A stretch of DNA of 54,725 nucleotides. Origin: Cylindrobasidium torrendii FP15055 ss-10. Taxonomy: Eukaryota > Basidiomycota > Agaricomycetes > Agaricales > Physalacriaceae. Position numbers and translations under genes: made by a program. Below the pieces are notes generated by a model, which was not told where the DNA came from, did not search any database, and was given only the letters and a program-made list of their open reading frames with translations. This document shows, one piece after another, positions 34,239-45,563 of the stretch (positions within the stretch are counted from its first letter, which is position 1; each line of letters begins with the position of its first letter). Location of the stretch: positions 1 to 54,725 of the forward strand of contig KN880593.1 of the NCBI GenBank assembly GCA_000934385.1, read 5' to 3'.

Positions 34239-35527
34239 CTACCGCTTGCGCCTCCTCGCCGTACCCTGACCCTGCATTTGTTTCTTGCATACTTCACAGA
34301 ACCACTGAGCACCTTCATCGAGCTGTCCGGGCTTAAGACCAACGCAAGACAGATGGAACTGTAAAGAGTTAGAACGTTTGTCAAGTAAAGTAAGGCACTC
34401 AAGACACGCACCCACTCATAGGGACAGTTGCTCCCATCGCACGCAATCATCTGAAAGAAACAATGAGAAATGGTCGAGCAATTAAAGAAAGGACTCACGT
34501 CGCCGAAACTCTTCTTCTGACAGAAACAATAAGGTTTATTATCTTCCTCGGCGTCATCCTCCTCGCCCTCCTCGCCTTCTTCCTCGCCCTCGGCATCCTC
34601 TTCTGGTTCGACGTGAACAGGTTCCGGTGGAGGAGGCGGATGAATCTGGCGGGACAGCCGCGACTGCCGTGCTGAATGCGATGCCGCAGGTGGCTTGGGA
34701 GTGGCAACAGGTGACATGGATCGTGAACCAGGAAGTTTGAGGGTAGGAGTGGAAGCAGTGACCTTGCGCTCTGTATATAGTTTAGCACAAACACAGGAGA
34801 CAAAGAAGAACAAAGGCGCACTCTTAGTGGGATTGCCAGCTGGTGTCGCCGCGGTCGGGATAGCAGCAGTGACAGGGGGTGGGCGCGCTTCGGCGATGGC
34901 GGGCGGCGCGGATATACTAGGGGTCATCGCGCTCCGCAGGCTTTCGCTGATAGCAGACGCAGCATTCTGACCAAACGTGAATCCTGCGGCGCTGGTAGAC
35001 GCGGCAGCCAGCGACGCGCGCAAGTCGCGTTCGGGCAGAGGTGGCTCGCCCTGGAGTCTGCGCACTTTCGAAATATCCAAGTCCAGGCGGTTACGGGTCT
35101 TCACAAGCAATGCGGCGAGTTTGTGCGCTAAGATGACTTTCTGCTGGTTCTGCTCTTGAATATGAAGAAACACCGCCTGCACCTTCTGCGCCGTAGGCGG
35201 CTTCACGTTAGCAGGAACACCGCCAGGCGACTGCGCTAGTGCGATGTATTTCGAACATTCTGCCTCAATACCGGTTTGTAGGTCTGACGGAGTGGCCCGT
35301 TGAGAAAGATGAAAGAAAGGGTGCAGAAGGCGACGCACCGTATACCTTGTTGTCTATAATCTTAATCTCTTCACAGAGATGCCGCACCTCGTTCGGCAGG
35401 TTCTCTAGGCCTGCGGGGTGGTCCGTCAGCTGTGGCGCAAGGGGCACCGGGTGTGACACGCACTGTACACAAATTCCGTCGCTATGTTTGCTGCGTCCTC
35501 CAGTGCTTGAGCAGATATATTGCTCAT
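34239..35527 (-). CDS. ING-family chromatin reader (PHD finger protein)
   Basis: Inhibitor-of-growth family subunit of histone acetyltransferase or deacetylase complexes (Yng2/Pho23-like) in the nucleus. The start at 35527 gives MSNISAQALEDAANIATEFV. An intron follows, then the ING helical domain LENLPNEVRHLCEEIKIIDN, VYDLQTGIEAECSKYIALAQ and VKTRNRLDLDISKVRRLQ. Then a disordered Ala/Pro/Ser region, a strongly acidic run (EEDAEGEEEGEEGEEDD), and the PHD finger PYCFCQKKSFGDMIACDGS, CPYEWFHLSCVGLKPGQLDE and QWFCEVCKK, with a basic C-terminus GTARRRKR. The Asp in MIACDGS and the Trp in YEWFH are the residues expected to form the H3K4me3/R2 pocket. The gene shares its 3' half with the truncated copy at 31796-32419. 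Confidence 0.92.
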
Positions 35528-36653
35528 CGTTGTCGTGGAAGTCAAAGAGTGGGAGACTGGGTGTCTGCTGACGCGCTGCTATAGCGGAGCGACTCGGGCG
35601 TCGTTGACTCAGCTCTTTCTAACCCTAACCCGAAGTCGAATACATAAATGGTGGCGCAATCGGCCGCCTGACTTGTGCATGACTTGAAGCTAGTGACAGC
35701 TAATACTATCTAGACGCCCATCTCGATAAAGAGGTCGTTGAATTCTGCAGCGCTACTCCGCTGCAGATGAGTGTCTCTCTGAAGCTTCCCTACACAATCA
35801 TCACAAGTTTCTTTCTTTACCTGTGCTTGAGCGGTTGTTATAACTTAGTAGTGTAATCCTGCGCCTTTCGTGTCAAGACATCTCTCTGGAGTCACGCCTA
35901 CTCGTGTGTGATTGGATTCTGAAGTTTGAACTTTGAACAATGGAATGATCGAACAGCTACAGATAACTGATGCGCAATCATCCAACCTTTCTCAGGATAG
36001 TAGCGGAGTGTACGATGCACTGCTTTACTTCGCGCTTTTCAGTACTGCCTGCATGTGTTAGAATTATCAGTCTGCTAGGCCCTAATGCGACAATCTACCG
36101 TCGAACCAATGGGCGATTATTGAGCCTATAGCTGATATAGTTGACCAATTCATGTCGTCTCCTGAGCTTTACCTCCCGTGGAATTTCATCTGCTGCGAGT
36201 CTGCCATATGCTGTGAAGCGCGTAAGCGCTGCAGTTACCCGCCCATTTTGCAATGGGTTGCAACCAAATCGTACGCTTCATGTCACTGGGCCTGCACTGG
36301 GCGAACGAACACCCACAATAGTCTGTCTAGCTTTGCGATAATCATGGAATTTTTGGATTTTGCTCAATTATTCAATCTGAAGGCGGTAGAGGTGGTGGGT
36401 GCTAGTATCAACCAAGTATCAACACCTCAAAATTGACCAGAAATTGACCCAAACACGAAAGCCAGGAACAATGACGTCAATCGGCGGCAGCTGTACACCA
36501 GAGCTGCCCGATTCCAGCTTCCCTTCGTACCACCACTACGACCCTCTGCATAGCGCTTTTGCGCGAAATTTTCTGCCTATCGCCGCCGTTACCTCCCGAA
36601 GTGCGGCTATCGCTGTGGATCGAATAGCAGCCGCCTCTCAACTTGCTACAACA
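35528..36653. other. Divergent intergenic region, 1.1 kb
   Basis: Promoters of ING (minus) and Mo25 (plus). Contains a telomere-like motif at 35619-35631 about 92 bp upstream of the ING ATG. No gene is supported. Confidence 0.55.
35619..35631. promoter_or_regulatory. Telomere-like CTAACCCTAACCC motif
   Basis: Two units of the canonical fungal telomere repeat in the ING promoter. Myb-type factors (Tbf1/Teb1 class) bind such motifs in yeasts. The regulatory role here is inference. Confidence 0.3.
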
Positions 36654-37845
36654 ATGAATTTCTTCAAAACCAAGCCGCGCACACCGTCAGATTTAGTGCG
36701 CGCCCTGCGGGAGAATTTGCCGAAGCTTGACTCGGCAGCACCTGGTAGCGACGTGCGACGAAAGGTGTGAATGTGTGTGCCCCAGGTGGTCGGCATGATG
36801 GCCTGACCTGTTTCCCAGGCGAACGAGGAGGTATCCAAGTGCCTGCAGTCGATAAAGGCGCTTTTATACGGTGACGGAGGTGCGCATACATGTCCGCTAT
36901 ATTGTTTGATTGACAAATTGGTGCAGATCCCCTGCCTGATGCCATCGCACAACTGGCTCAGGAAACCTACTCATCTTCGCTCCTGCTTCTGTTGATCCAA
37001 TCTCTACCACGCCTCGACTTCGAATCACGAAAGGATGCCGTGCAAATTCACACCGCACTGTTGCGACGCTCAATAGGCGCGCGCCTGCCGACAGTCGAAC
37101 ACATCACCCAAAACCCCCAGATAATCTTCGCTGCCCTGGCTGGGTACGAGAATGAAGAGATTGCGCTCAACACCGGCATGATACTCAAAGAGATGCTTCG
37201 CCATGAATCCCTCGCCAAGATCTTACTTCATTCAGACCAGTCAGCGCCATTATCCCTATGTGCCCCCTGCCATGCGCTAAATGTCAGTTTCAGATTCTAC
37301 GCATTCCCCCATTATATCGAGTCCACCACCTTCGGTATCTCTTGCGACGCGTTCAGCAACCTCAAGGAGACGCTTACGCGGCACAAACCCATGGTAGCCG
37401 GCTACCTCGAGGCCAATTACGACCGATTCTTCTCATCGTTTACCACCCTCATTCTCTCTAACAACTATGTGACTAAGCGCCAGTCCCTCAAACTGCTCGG
37501 AGAAATTCTGCTTGACCGCGCCAACTTCAACGTGATGACAAAGTACATCTCGAACGAGGCCAATCTCAAGATGATGATGAACCTGCTGAGGGACAAGAGC
37601 AAGAACATCCAATTCGAGGCATTCCATGTCTTCAAGGTATTCGTTGCGAACCCCAAGAAACCGACGCAGATTGAGAGCATTCTGCGCCGCAACAAAGACA
37701 AACTTCTTCAGTTCCTCAAGAACTTCCACAACGACAAGGATGGTGGGTATCTCGTGCTATTCTATGGTTTTAGGCTAACGGCCACGCAGACGAACAGTTC
37801 AGCGATGAGAAGCAGTTCCTTATCGTCCAAATCCAGCAGCTCTAA
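36654..37845 (+). CDS. HYM1: Mo25/Hym1 family scaffold protein
   Basis: Armadillo-like scaffold that activates germinal-centre/STE20-type kinases. In fungi Hym1 acts in the RAM/MOR morphogenesis network. The start at 36654 gives MNFFKTKPRTPSDLVRALRE. Introns: after RRK (GTGTGA..CCCAG), after YGDG (GTGCGC..GTGCAG), within HSDQ|FYAFPHYIE (GTCAGC..TTTCAG) and after FHNDKD. Family signatures are PQIIFAALAGYENEEIALN, GMILKEMLRHE, FTTLILSNNYVTKRQSLKLL, MTKYISNEANLKMMMNLLRD and FEAFHVFKVFVANPKKP. It ends SDEKQFLIVQIQQL at 37845, about 330 residues. Intact. Confidence 0.95.
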
Positions 37846-38580
37846 ACGCGCCTGGCAATATTTCTCTCCGTACGCATATAATTGCACTGTCATAGCATCT
37901 AGCCGCGACAAACTGTCTCTACTCTTTCTCCACGGCTCGTATGTCCTTGTACCTCCCTGTCATACTGGCCAAAACACCCTTCCTTTCGTGCATATACTCG
38001 CTCCTTTATTGTACATACCCGGTCACCCAAAGCGCGTATACCGCTAATCTTGATGTTTGCTTGCTTGTTACTTGTTGTCTGCAATACCGTACGTATATAC
38101 ATAGGATGAATCACAATCTCATGTGTCGACATTCGTCTGAGCTAGCGGTTCCCGAGAACATTTGGCCTATAACTAGTTAGCGATGCAATGGTTAGCTGTC
38201 CACATGAGGGTAATGTGATGTGCGGGTATTGAAATCAAGGACAAGGCAGACAAGGCAAGTGTCTTGCGCGAAGTGCAAAGCAGTGCATCTTTGCCGCGAG
38301 TGCAGCGTATCCGTCTGACAGTAGTCACGGCATGTGCTCATGTTGGCCTCGGTCTTGCTGAAATAGCATTGCAAACGACAGTCTGGTGTCTTACGAGTCC
38401 CAGCAACCATTGAGACCAGCTTGCAGCGTCTTTAACAAATGTGTTACAGACGTATTCGTGGATTTCCTCTGCATACAACGCGTATTTCAGGAAGGTGCCA
38501 CTCGCATGCCGCAAGTGATGGACGGTATGTGCGGAGGCAGTCACTGATCGATCACTTTGCAGACTAAACTGCTTGCCTTC
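37846..38580. other. Spacer between Mo25 and Dnmt2 genes
   Basis: 3' UTR and promoter sequence. No feature recognised. Confidence 0.6.
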
Positions 38581-39901
38581 ATGACCCTGCGCGCGCTCGA
38601 ATTCTACAGCGGCATCGGCGGCCTGCATCTCGCCTTCAGCCGGGCACAGTCCTCGCACGTCCATTCCATCGTAGGATCCTTCGACTGGGACCAGACAGCC
38701 GCTCGTGTTTACGCGCATAATTTTCCTGGAACTCCAGCCCAAAGAGTCGACATCAATACTCTCTCTGCAAACGCACTCCCAGAAGCAGATGTCTGGCTAC
38801 TGTCGCCCGCGTGTCAACCTTACACCGTCCTCAATCCCAATGCAAAAGGCGCGGAAGACCCCCGAGCAGCGTCGTTCCTTCATCTCATCCGGAATGTCCT
38901 GCCAAATATGCACAACGGGCCACGGTTCTTGCTTGTAGAGAATGTAGCCGGGTTTGAGGTTAGTCTTCTTCTACCTTGATTTGGTATCTGAAGGGGGTCT
39001 GATGGACGACAGCTAGACCTCTAGTACCCGCGATACGCTTTACAACACCCTTGTCTCGCTCGACTACCACGTCAAAGAACTCGGTTTGTCTCCGAACCAG
39101 TTCGGCATTGCAAATTCCCGCAAGAGATACTACTGCCTCGCTAGGCGGGCGCCATTCGAGGATGAAATGATTCTTCCTGCCGGCGAAGCACCAAGACCAC
39201 TTGTGGAATATTTGGACGATTCTGTGGACGAAGCATATTCCATCCCGACAAAAATATTAGAGAAGTGGGGAAGGCTGTACGACATCGTCAAACCTAGACA
39301 TACGCGGTCATGTTGCTTCACGCGAGGTGCGTCCGCTGTCAAGCCTTCCTGGATCACTTGTGACCGTTTCCACAGGATACACTCAGCTTGTTGAGCGAGC
39401 AGGATCTATTCTACAGATAAACGAGGACCTTGACGTATGTTGATTCCTTTCCTCATCCGCCAGCATACATCTGAACATGCATCGCCCCAGACCACAGAAG
39501 TCTTTGACCGTTTCCTCGCCGCACAGGCTGCTGGAGAGCAAAACGCAGTCGCCATATTGGAACCTTTGCGGTTACGATACTTTACTCCCGACGAGCTTCT
39601 TCGTCTATTTGGCTTCAACCCTGTCAGTAGTGCCAGCCATGCGAACGCCCCAGACACCAACAAGCCCATTGAAAGGACGGCGATAGCTGCAGTCGGGAGT
39701 GAGATATCTGCAATTCAAGACAAGGATGGAGCCGTCGACATTAGTGCTAAATCGCGACCATCTACTTCCTCGGAGCCAACAAAAGAGTTCAACTTCCCGC
39801 AGGATATATCTAGAAAGTCGCGCTACAGGTTGATTGGAAACAGCGTGAACGTTGTGGTTGTGACCAAACTGTTAGATTACTTGTTGCAATGCGAAATATG
39901 A
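38581..39901 (+). CDS. Dnmt2-type tRNA (cytosine-38-C5) methyltransferase
   Basis: TRDMT1/Dnmt2 homologue. The family methylates C38 of tRNA-Asp and some other tRNAs. The start at 38581 gives MTLRALEFYSGIGGLHLAF (motif I). Motif IV is LLSPACQPYTVLNP with the catalytic Cys. The target-recognition context follows in GAEDPRAASFLHLIRNVLP. Motif VI is LLVENVAGFE. After introns: NQFGIANSRKRYYCLARR (motif VIII), then ERAGSILQINEDLD, TPDELLRLFGF and the C-terminal motif X region RYRLIGNSVNVVVVTKLLDY. Four exons, about 375 residues. An in-frame upstream extension (from 38557, TTG) lacks an ATG, so 38581 is preferred. The family is patchily retained in fungi, and a full-length copy is notable. Confidence 0.94.
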
Positions 39902-42644
39902 ATAACTGTCGGTGCTTGGCGTTGCGCAAAAGGTCGTAAACAAGAAGTCCTCAAAAGGAAGACGGTGTGTACGCGTCGGAAAAAGATGTCTCTTGGAGAG
40001 ATTTAGCTTTGATTTCTTGTTTTCCGGGACCCACTGGCCAGAATGCGCGCACGTGCAGCGTGATGACAAAGCACAATCAGGTTTGCCACGTGGTAGAAAG
40101 TAGACCTTGCTTGCTTTTCGAGACCGGAGCTTCAGGCAGGTTTCTATCAAGTAATCTGTGCCAGACCGTTGCTCGCGTTCTTTTTCATTCCCACGGTGAT
40201 CAGTGCCCCTCGCCCCCAAAAGCAACACTTCGTCACTTGGGCATAATAAACCAGTGCTTTTCAGGACAGGCGCCGACACCGCTCAGAAGAGCTTCCAATC
40301 AACTTCTAATAAGCCTCAATTTCTCATTGAAGCTTCTGATAACTCGTGGTTAGCGGTCGTCGTCCGTCGCGAACCAGTTCATTGATCGACTATTATGTAC
40401 TGAATGGATACCATATTGGGCCGTGCCCTAATCTTGGTTACTGTTGCCCAGGCTGGGAAATTGTTTACGGGTGACTATCCTCGTGTTGTGTTCGTGCCAC
40501 TTCCCATGGATTATCCAGACAATAAACCTAGAGATTGCGGGGTGGACCCTGTCGTTGACGGCGACAGAGATCAGGGACGACAGTGAGCGCGCCCCGCCCG
40601 ACAGCTTTGACATACACTGGGGATTGGACCAATAACCAGAGTTGAGGGAAGCTTTCTCCGAGCGTGGCAGTCGCAGAACAGCAATGAATTGACCAACGAA
40701 GGACTCGTGGGAAAATAGGATCACATCGGCAGCAGGCCTTGAGGCAGCCTCGTGGCTTAGTTTGTTACTAGTCAGCTACGATAGCTGTGATTTCTATTGT
40801 GGCTGTTCAGTGGTAGGATACATAAGAGGTTGTCCTCTCTCCGTCAAGTCGTATCCATGCTCTGCTCAGCATCTGTCAACACACCCCAAGATCGCAATGC
40901 GCCCTCGACCTCCAGCCCACATCAAGCTTCTCGAAACGCTATAGCCCTCCGACTGCGACTCTTCTCAGGCTTGCTAGTAACAGCGACGGTGGCCCGATGG
41001 GGCGACGCGCCGCTTGTCTCCCTGTATTATCAGCGGTAGCGGCGCGGGTTCTGAGCAGGTAATCCACCATTCTCGTTGCCTCTATAGTGCTGACCACTCT
41101 CTGCTAAGGCTCATTCGCTCGACGCCGCGTTCTCGAATCACGAACGATGTCGAATATCCCGCCGATTCCGTCTAAGCTAACGAAATATAGGCAACTCTCG
41201 ATGATTCAAACGTTCAACAGCGACCAAGACATTTACTGCGCGGCCCAGGCCTGACGACATTCGACTGCTCTCTTTACGTCGAACAACGAACGAAGCCTTG
41301 ATCATTACGACCCGGATTGCATCTCACGAACACTGACATCGAGCGCGCCTTAGAAAATGTGTGTCACCAGCATATCAAGTCTGCTCACAGCTTTCCAGGC
41401 AACTTCCCTCTCAATAACAAGATTTCTCACGACAGCTGTGTCCACCTTGCCACTCGTTGGCTTGTGGACCTCTTGTCAGGCTTGATACTGTCTTGCGCCC
41501 ACGGGCCAAGCAATTTTTGGAACCCACTCTCTTCGGAGAGTATGTTATTTGCTACTTATCCATGTCTTCTCTACATTTTGTCGAGCCAGGCGGCGGCTCG
41601 ACGGCGCGGCTGGTGCGTTTCTGTCGCCCCACTTCTATCATGTTCGCCCATTTCTCGTTACAGTGGACTGTTTGGTTAACTCACACTACCCATGGGTCCG
41701 GTGCCCCGGTATTGTACGGTCTGCGCGCGCAATGCTATCCCAACGACGGTCTAGTACGTTCTCCCCGAAACCTGCAGCGTTTTTCTTTCTCACAATGCCT
41801 TCCAGAAATCAGGAGGACGAAAACTGAAAAGGAAAGAAACCAAGGAAAACTCAAACCGCACATGGAACCGAAAAGCAAGCTCGGAACATGGGATAATCGC
41901 TTAGCAGAGAGTCAAAGTACTCGTTTTATTGCCAACGCAGCACACTGCACATTGGGTACAGCGGGATATCGCATAGCTGTATCGCGTCGTCCGTATCGTT
42001 CAATATACGCGGCGCGTCAGCGCGAGTGCTGCACATCGACCGTCGTCCGGACCACGAAGGGGCATCAGGCATCGGTGGCACCCACGATTATAGTCTCGAG
42101 CCAGCCGCCCGACTCGTCACGATAACAAGTGATGGGACTCCCACGATTAACACTCGCCTGGAGGGTGTTATAGGTATCACCTACCACTATATCATGATGC
42201 GATTCTGCGTGGTTATGGACGCGACATTACCTATTTATTTATTCCATTCCTTGTCCGAACTCCGAAATATAGAATGACCTCTGATATGCTTTGATATGTG
42301 CAATATTGTGTGAAGAGCGTTTCAGCAAGCATCATGGATAATATTCAGGGACTTTCGAGGCTCGACAATGGACAGTAGTAAGACGTTGCTCATGCTCATA
42401 TTTACGACAACATCATCGTGCCCTTGGTTTGTGTCTCCCGAGCGCTTGCATTGAGCCAGGCAGATCCATTCGACGCTCGCAACTTCAGTCAAATCTTGGA
42501 TCTTGAATTCATTCTCAACTCGGCCGCTGTCACAGGATCAATCAAATATTTTGTGACGACAGCTTATTCTATAACCGCCAAGTCTATCAGCGCTTCCTTT
42601 GTGACAGCGCCGTGTCGATTTCCTGCGAACAAGAGAGACAGAAC
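39902..42644. other. 2.7 kb without a recognisable gene
   Basis: Several ORFs of 60-222 codons occur on the plus strand (for example 41317-41679 and 41457-42125), with apparent donors and acceptors, but none shows a domain, signal peptide or family resemblance. This may be decayed coding or transposon sequence next to the duplicated unknown genes. Confidence 0.4.
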
Positions 42645-44027
42645 ATGTTCTTTACTCTGAAAGACAGGGTCATCCGCTTTCGACAAAAAATGTCAAAACG
42701 GAAAAGTCCAGCCCAGTTCTTCTTCGATGAGTCCAACAGATTCCCAAGTGAAGGGCCACATCCACCAAACGCAGAAGTTACTGCGTATGCGTCCTCGTGT
42801 GTTGTGCAGGTCGAGTGTGGGGAAGACAGCTGCACAGCTATCGCAGTGGGCGGAGGGGGTGAGTCGTACACCTTTGTACATATTCCTTATATGTTTCTCA
42901 TCATTGCAGTGTACTGGGCACCGCGCTCCATTGGAGAGGCGGCGATACAGGCGCAAACTCATGTAATTGCGCGTTCCCCAAGACACGAGCGCAAAGAACG
43001 GCACTTATTTCCCCTCTGCTATGCTGATGATGTACCAGCGCACGCTCTCGATACCAATCACGCGCTTATGCTATCTACTTACGGACTCATCCTCCGGCGA
43101 ATAGTTCTTCTGCATGCGTCCAAAAATCTGCCTTCCTTCATCCCGCAGATGTTCGACGAGGGGCCAAGGACGGCATGGCAAGATTCGACCAATTTCTGTT
43201 TGCTCTACGATCCTGAGGAAGATGCATTGAACGAATGGACATCGTGAGTTAGATTCAATGAATCTCTATCCGCTAATCTGTATCTAGCGTGCTTACTCCT
43301 GAGTCGTGGGCGTACCGCCTCCGCGCGGAGGCGACCCTCGTTGGTTTCAATGACTCTTCGGCCTTGAGTATCCATACAACCCACGGACGCGAGGCGAATT
43401 TGCAGCATGATAGCGCAGAACTCCCCGAGCAAGTGTGGTATTCCTACCACACATGCAAGAGCACCAACACAATGTCCGGCAGCGCTATCATCGCCCCGAA
43501 GGATGCTGGCGAGGTCGATAGCTCCTTGGCAGGCATATGTGCGTCGAAGCTTGTCCTCGTTGCCGGCATGATAGGATACTCAGTCTTTTGTGTAGCGATT
43601 CATTCGACGCAAACAGAAATTCAGAGATTCAATTACAATCTCATGATTCCAGTCAAGAATCCCTTGTTCCGTGCTCTCCTCCTCGTGTTCGTCTGGCCCC
43701 ACGTCTGGAGATGTGGTACTCCTCGGCAAGGAGGTTTACACACATTTGCTAGCTTCCGTTGGTCCTGCCATAATGCTTGACCTCGCAGACAAGCTAGATT
43801 CGACGCTTTACACTCGGATCAAGCCTTCTTGGGGCGATTTGCAGCGCCATTCTCGACTTAGATATGCGATGAATTCGATGAGCAAGCCCAACGTTGACTG
43901 GCTTCATGAACTCCCCGGTTTCTGTGGAGATCCGGACAAGTACGACGGTATTTACTATTCTTTCAGTGGTAGCCCGATGACTTTCCCTCCGCCATACTCA
44001 ACGGATAATGGGGTTACTTATCTGTAG
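42645..44027 (+). pseudogene. Unknown duplicated gene, copy 1 (2-nt frameshift in last exon)
   Basis: Exons 42645-42858, 42910-43243, 43288-43538 and 43596-44027, with introns at the same phases as copy 2 (45564-46952). The protein starts MFFTLKDRVIRFRQKMSKRK and carries CVVQVECGEDSCTAIAVGGG, YWAPRSIGEAAIQ, HTCKSTNTMSGSAIIAPKD and AGEVDSSLAG. In the last exon the frame runs FNYNLMIPVKNPLF to CGTPRQ and then breaks: relative to copy 2, two nucleotides are missing at about 43728-43732 (CGGCAAGG versus AGGCAGAAGG). The +2 frame continues conserved (KEVYTHLLASVGPAIML) for 100 codons to 44027. It is a young pseudogene, a polymorphism or an assembly error. No family recognised. Confidence 0.7.
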
Positions 44028-44269
44028 TTGCAGATAATTTATGACAGACAACAGTAATAGAGAGTGTTGACAGGCCTAACATGCATGGGTGGTACACTAA
44101 TAATGTTAGACTAAATCCCTGCGTGTAGAAGGTTATCGTGATTTGTCTGACTCGCTGGTCCATGACATGAGTTCGAACTTTGAGTGCATACTTACCCTGG
44201 ACTTTGCAGTCCTTAGTCCTTAACAACACCCCAAACTACCACAAACAACACCCTTGATCACACTTGAAG

Positions 44270-44277
44270 CTTGATGA
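44270..44277. repeat. Possible target-site duplication (left)
   Basis: CTTGATGA immediately left of the inverted-repeat element, against CTTGATCG at 45507-45514 on the right (6 of 8 identical). Confidence 0.5.
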
Positions 44278-45506
44278 CTAGTGTTGCGGTAAGACCAGAC
44301 CGTCTTAAGTCGAGTCCGTCTTAAGACCCCAAAAAGGCAGGTGGGGCCGTCTCGAGACGTCTTAAGCCAAGGTCGTCTTTAGACGCATACGTCATATGCA
44401 ACCCGTACCATGCAAGCAAAGGTTGGCGCGCTACGAGCGGCTGGGAATGAGGCAACCTTGTCAAGAGGAGAGATTTTCAGCAGGCCGTCTTCCCACAAAC
44501 TTCGAACTACCCTCAGACTCGACTTGTTCGGCCCCCTCCTCAACTCAGCTTCGAGCCCCAGTTCGAGCCCCGTACAAGCATGTCGAGGCCCGTTATCAAT
44601 TGAATATACTCACTCATCGAAGTACTCTCTTGCAGGGTCTCTGCACCTCATCGAGTATCCAAATGTAAGTTGGCTTTTGTTTGTTTCATTCTACTATAGT
44701 CTACGGTATGTAAGTGCACTCGCGATCACGATGCTGCCTTTCTCTGCAGCGAGATGTGGTATGCCCCCACTGGCAACTCGAAGTCATTTGGCACCTGCGA
44801 CAAACTTCAACGCCGACACTGTCGGCAATACAATGTGATGGCGCTATCCCTTTCGAAGTGTGCGTAGGATGCGCACATCTATAAGTAAGGAGGATAGCTA
44901 TTCTCGAATGGCAATTTGGCTTCAACATTTGGCACTCTGTCTTTCTACACGCCATGGGTGGTCCGCAAAGCTACTGATACCTCTCAGAACTCATAGTTAA
45001 GCATATCAAGCATCCCCGGGGCTCGTAACCTCGAATTGGCGTTCTCATCCTTTAATGACATCGTCTTCTTCTCGTGAGGGACAGAGACATCCCACTCGGC
45101 AAGCACGTAGCGCTATCCATCCTTGAAGGGCAAGGGAAACAAACCAAAATTTGCATTCCCGTCGTTCGTCAGAATGGCAGCCGCATTACTCCTGGTCCTC
45201 ACCCAGTTTACCGCTTCTCGGACACGGACAACTCTGACCACGGGGTGCCGGGGCACGAGTTGCATTCATTTGCATGAAGAAATTAGCATAGAAAATATCG
45301 AGTAGTGTGCAATAGAATGGATTTGTTTGCTGTACGATGCACTACTGGCCATCCAGCGTGCGGCGCCTGTGGAGCACCGGTGATGGCAGCTACATATTAG
45401 GCAGGTGTCGTCTCAAGACGGTCTCGAGACGGCAGTATCAAGACGTCTTAAGCCGGGTGTGGCTGTGCGTCTCGTCACGTCTTGTCTTGTCTTACCGCAA
45501 CACTAG
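44278..45506. mobile_element. 1.23 kb non-autonomous TIR element (hAT-like)
   Basis: Perfect 18-bp terminal inverted repeats: CTAGTGTTGCGGTAAGAC at 44278-44295 and its complement at 45489-45506, extending to 22 of 23 with one mismatch. Subterminal regions on both sides are packed with GTCTTAAG and GTCTCGAGAC-type motifs (GTCTTAAG at 44302, 44318, 44359 and 45445), as expected for transposase binding. The flanks resemble an imperfect 8-bp duplication (CTTGATGA/CTTGATCG). An 8-bp duplication and a TAGTG-type end (the YARNG consensus) suggest the hAT superfamily, but the phase of the duplication fits only if the element begins with CTAG. No transposase is recognisable inside, so it would depend on an autonomous relative. 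It sits between the two copies of the unknown gene. Confidence 0.75.
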
Positions 45507-45563
45507 CTTGATCGGCCTCGCACCCGCTGCTCGCACCTCTATCTCATTCATCTCTTCTACAAC

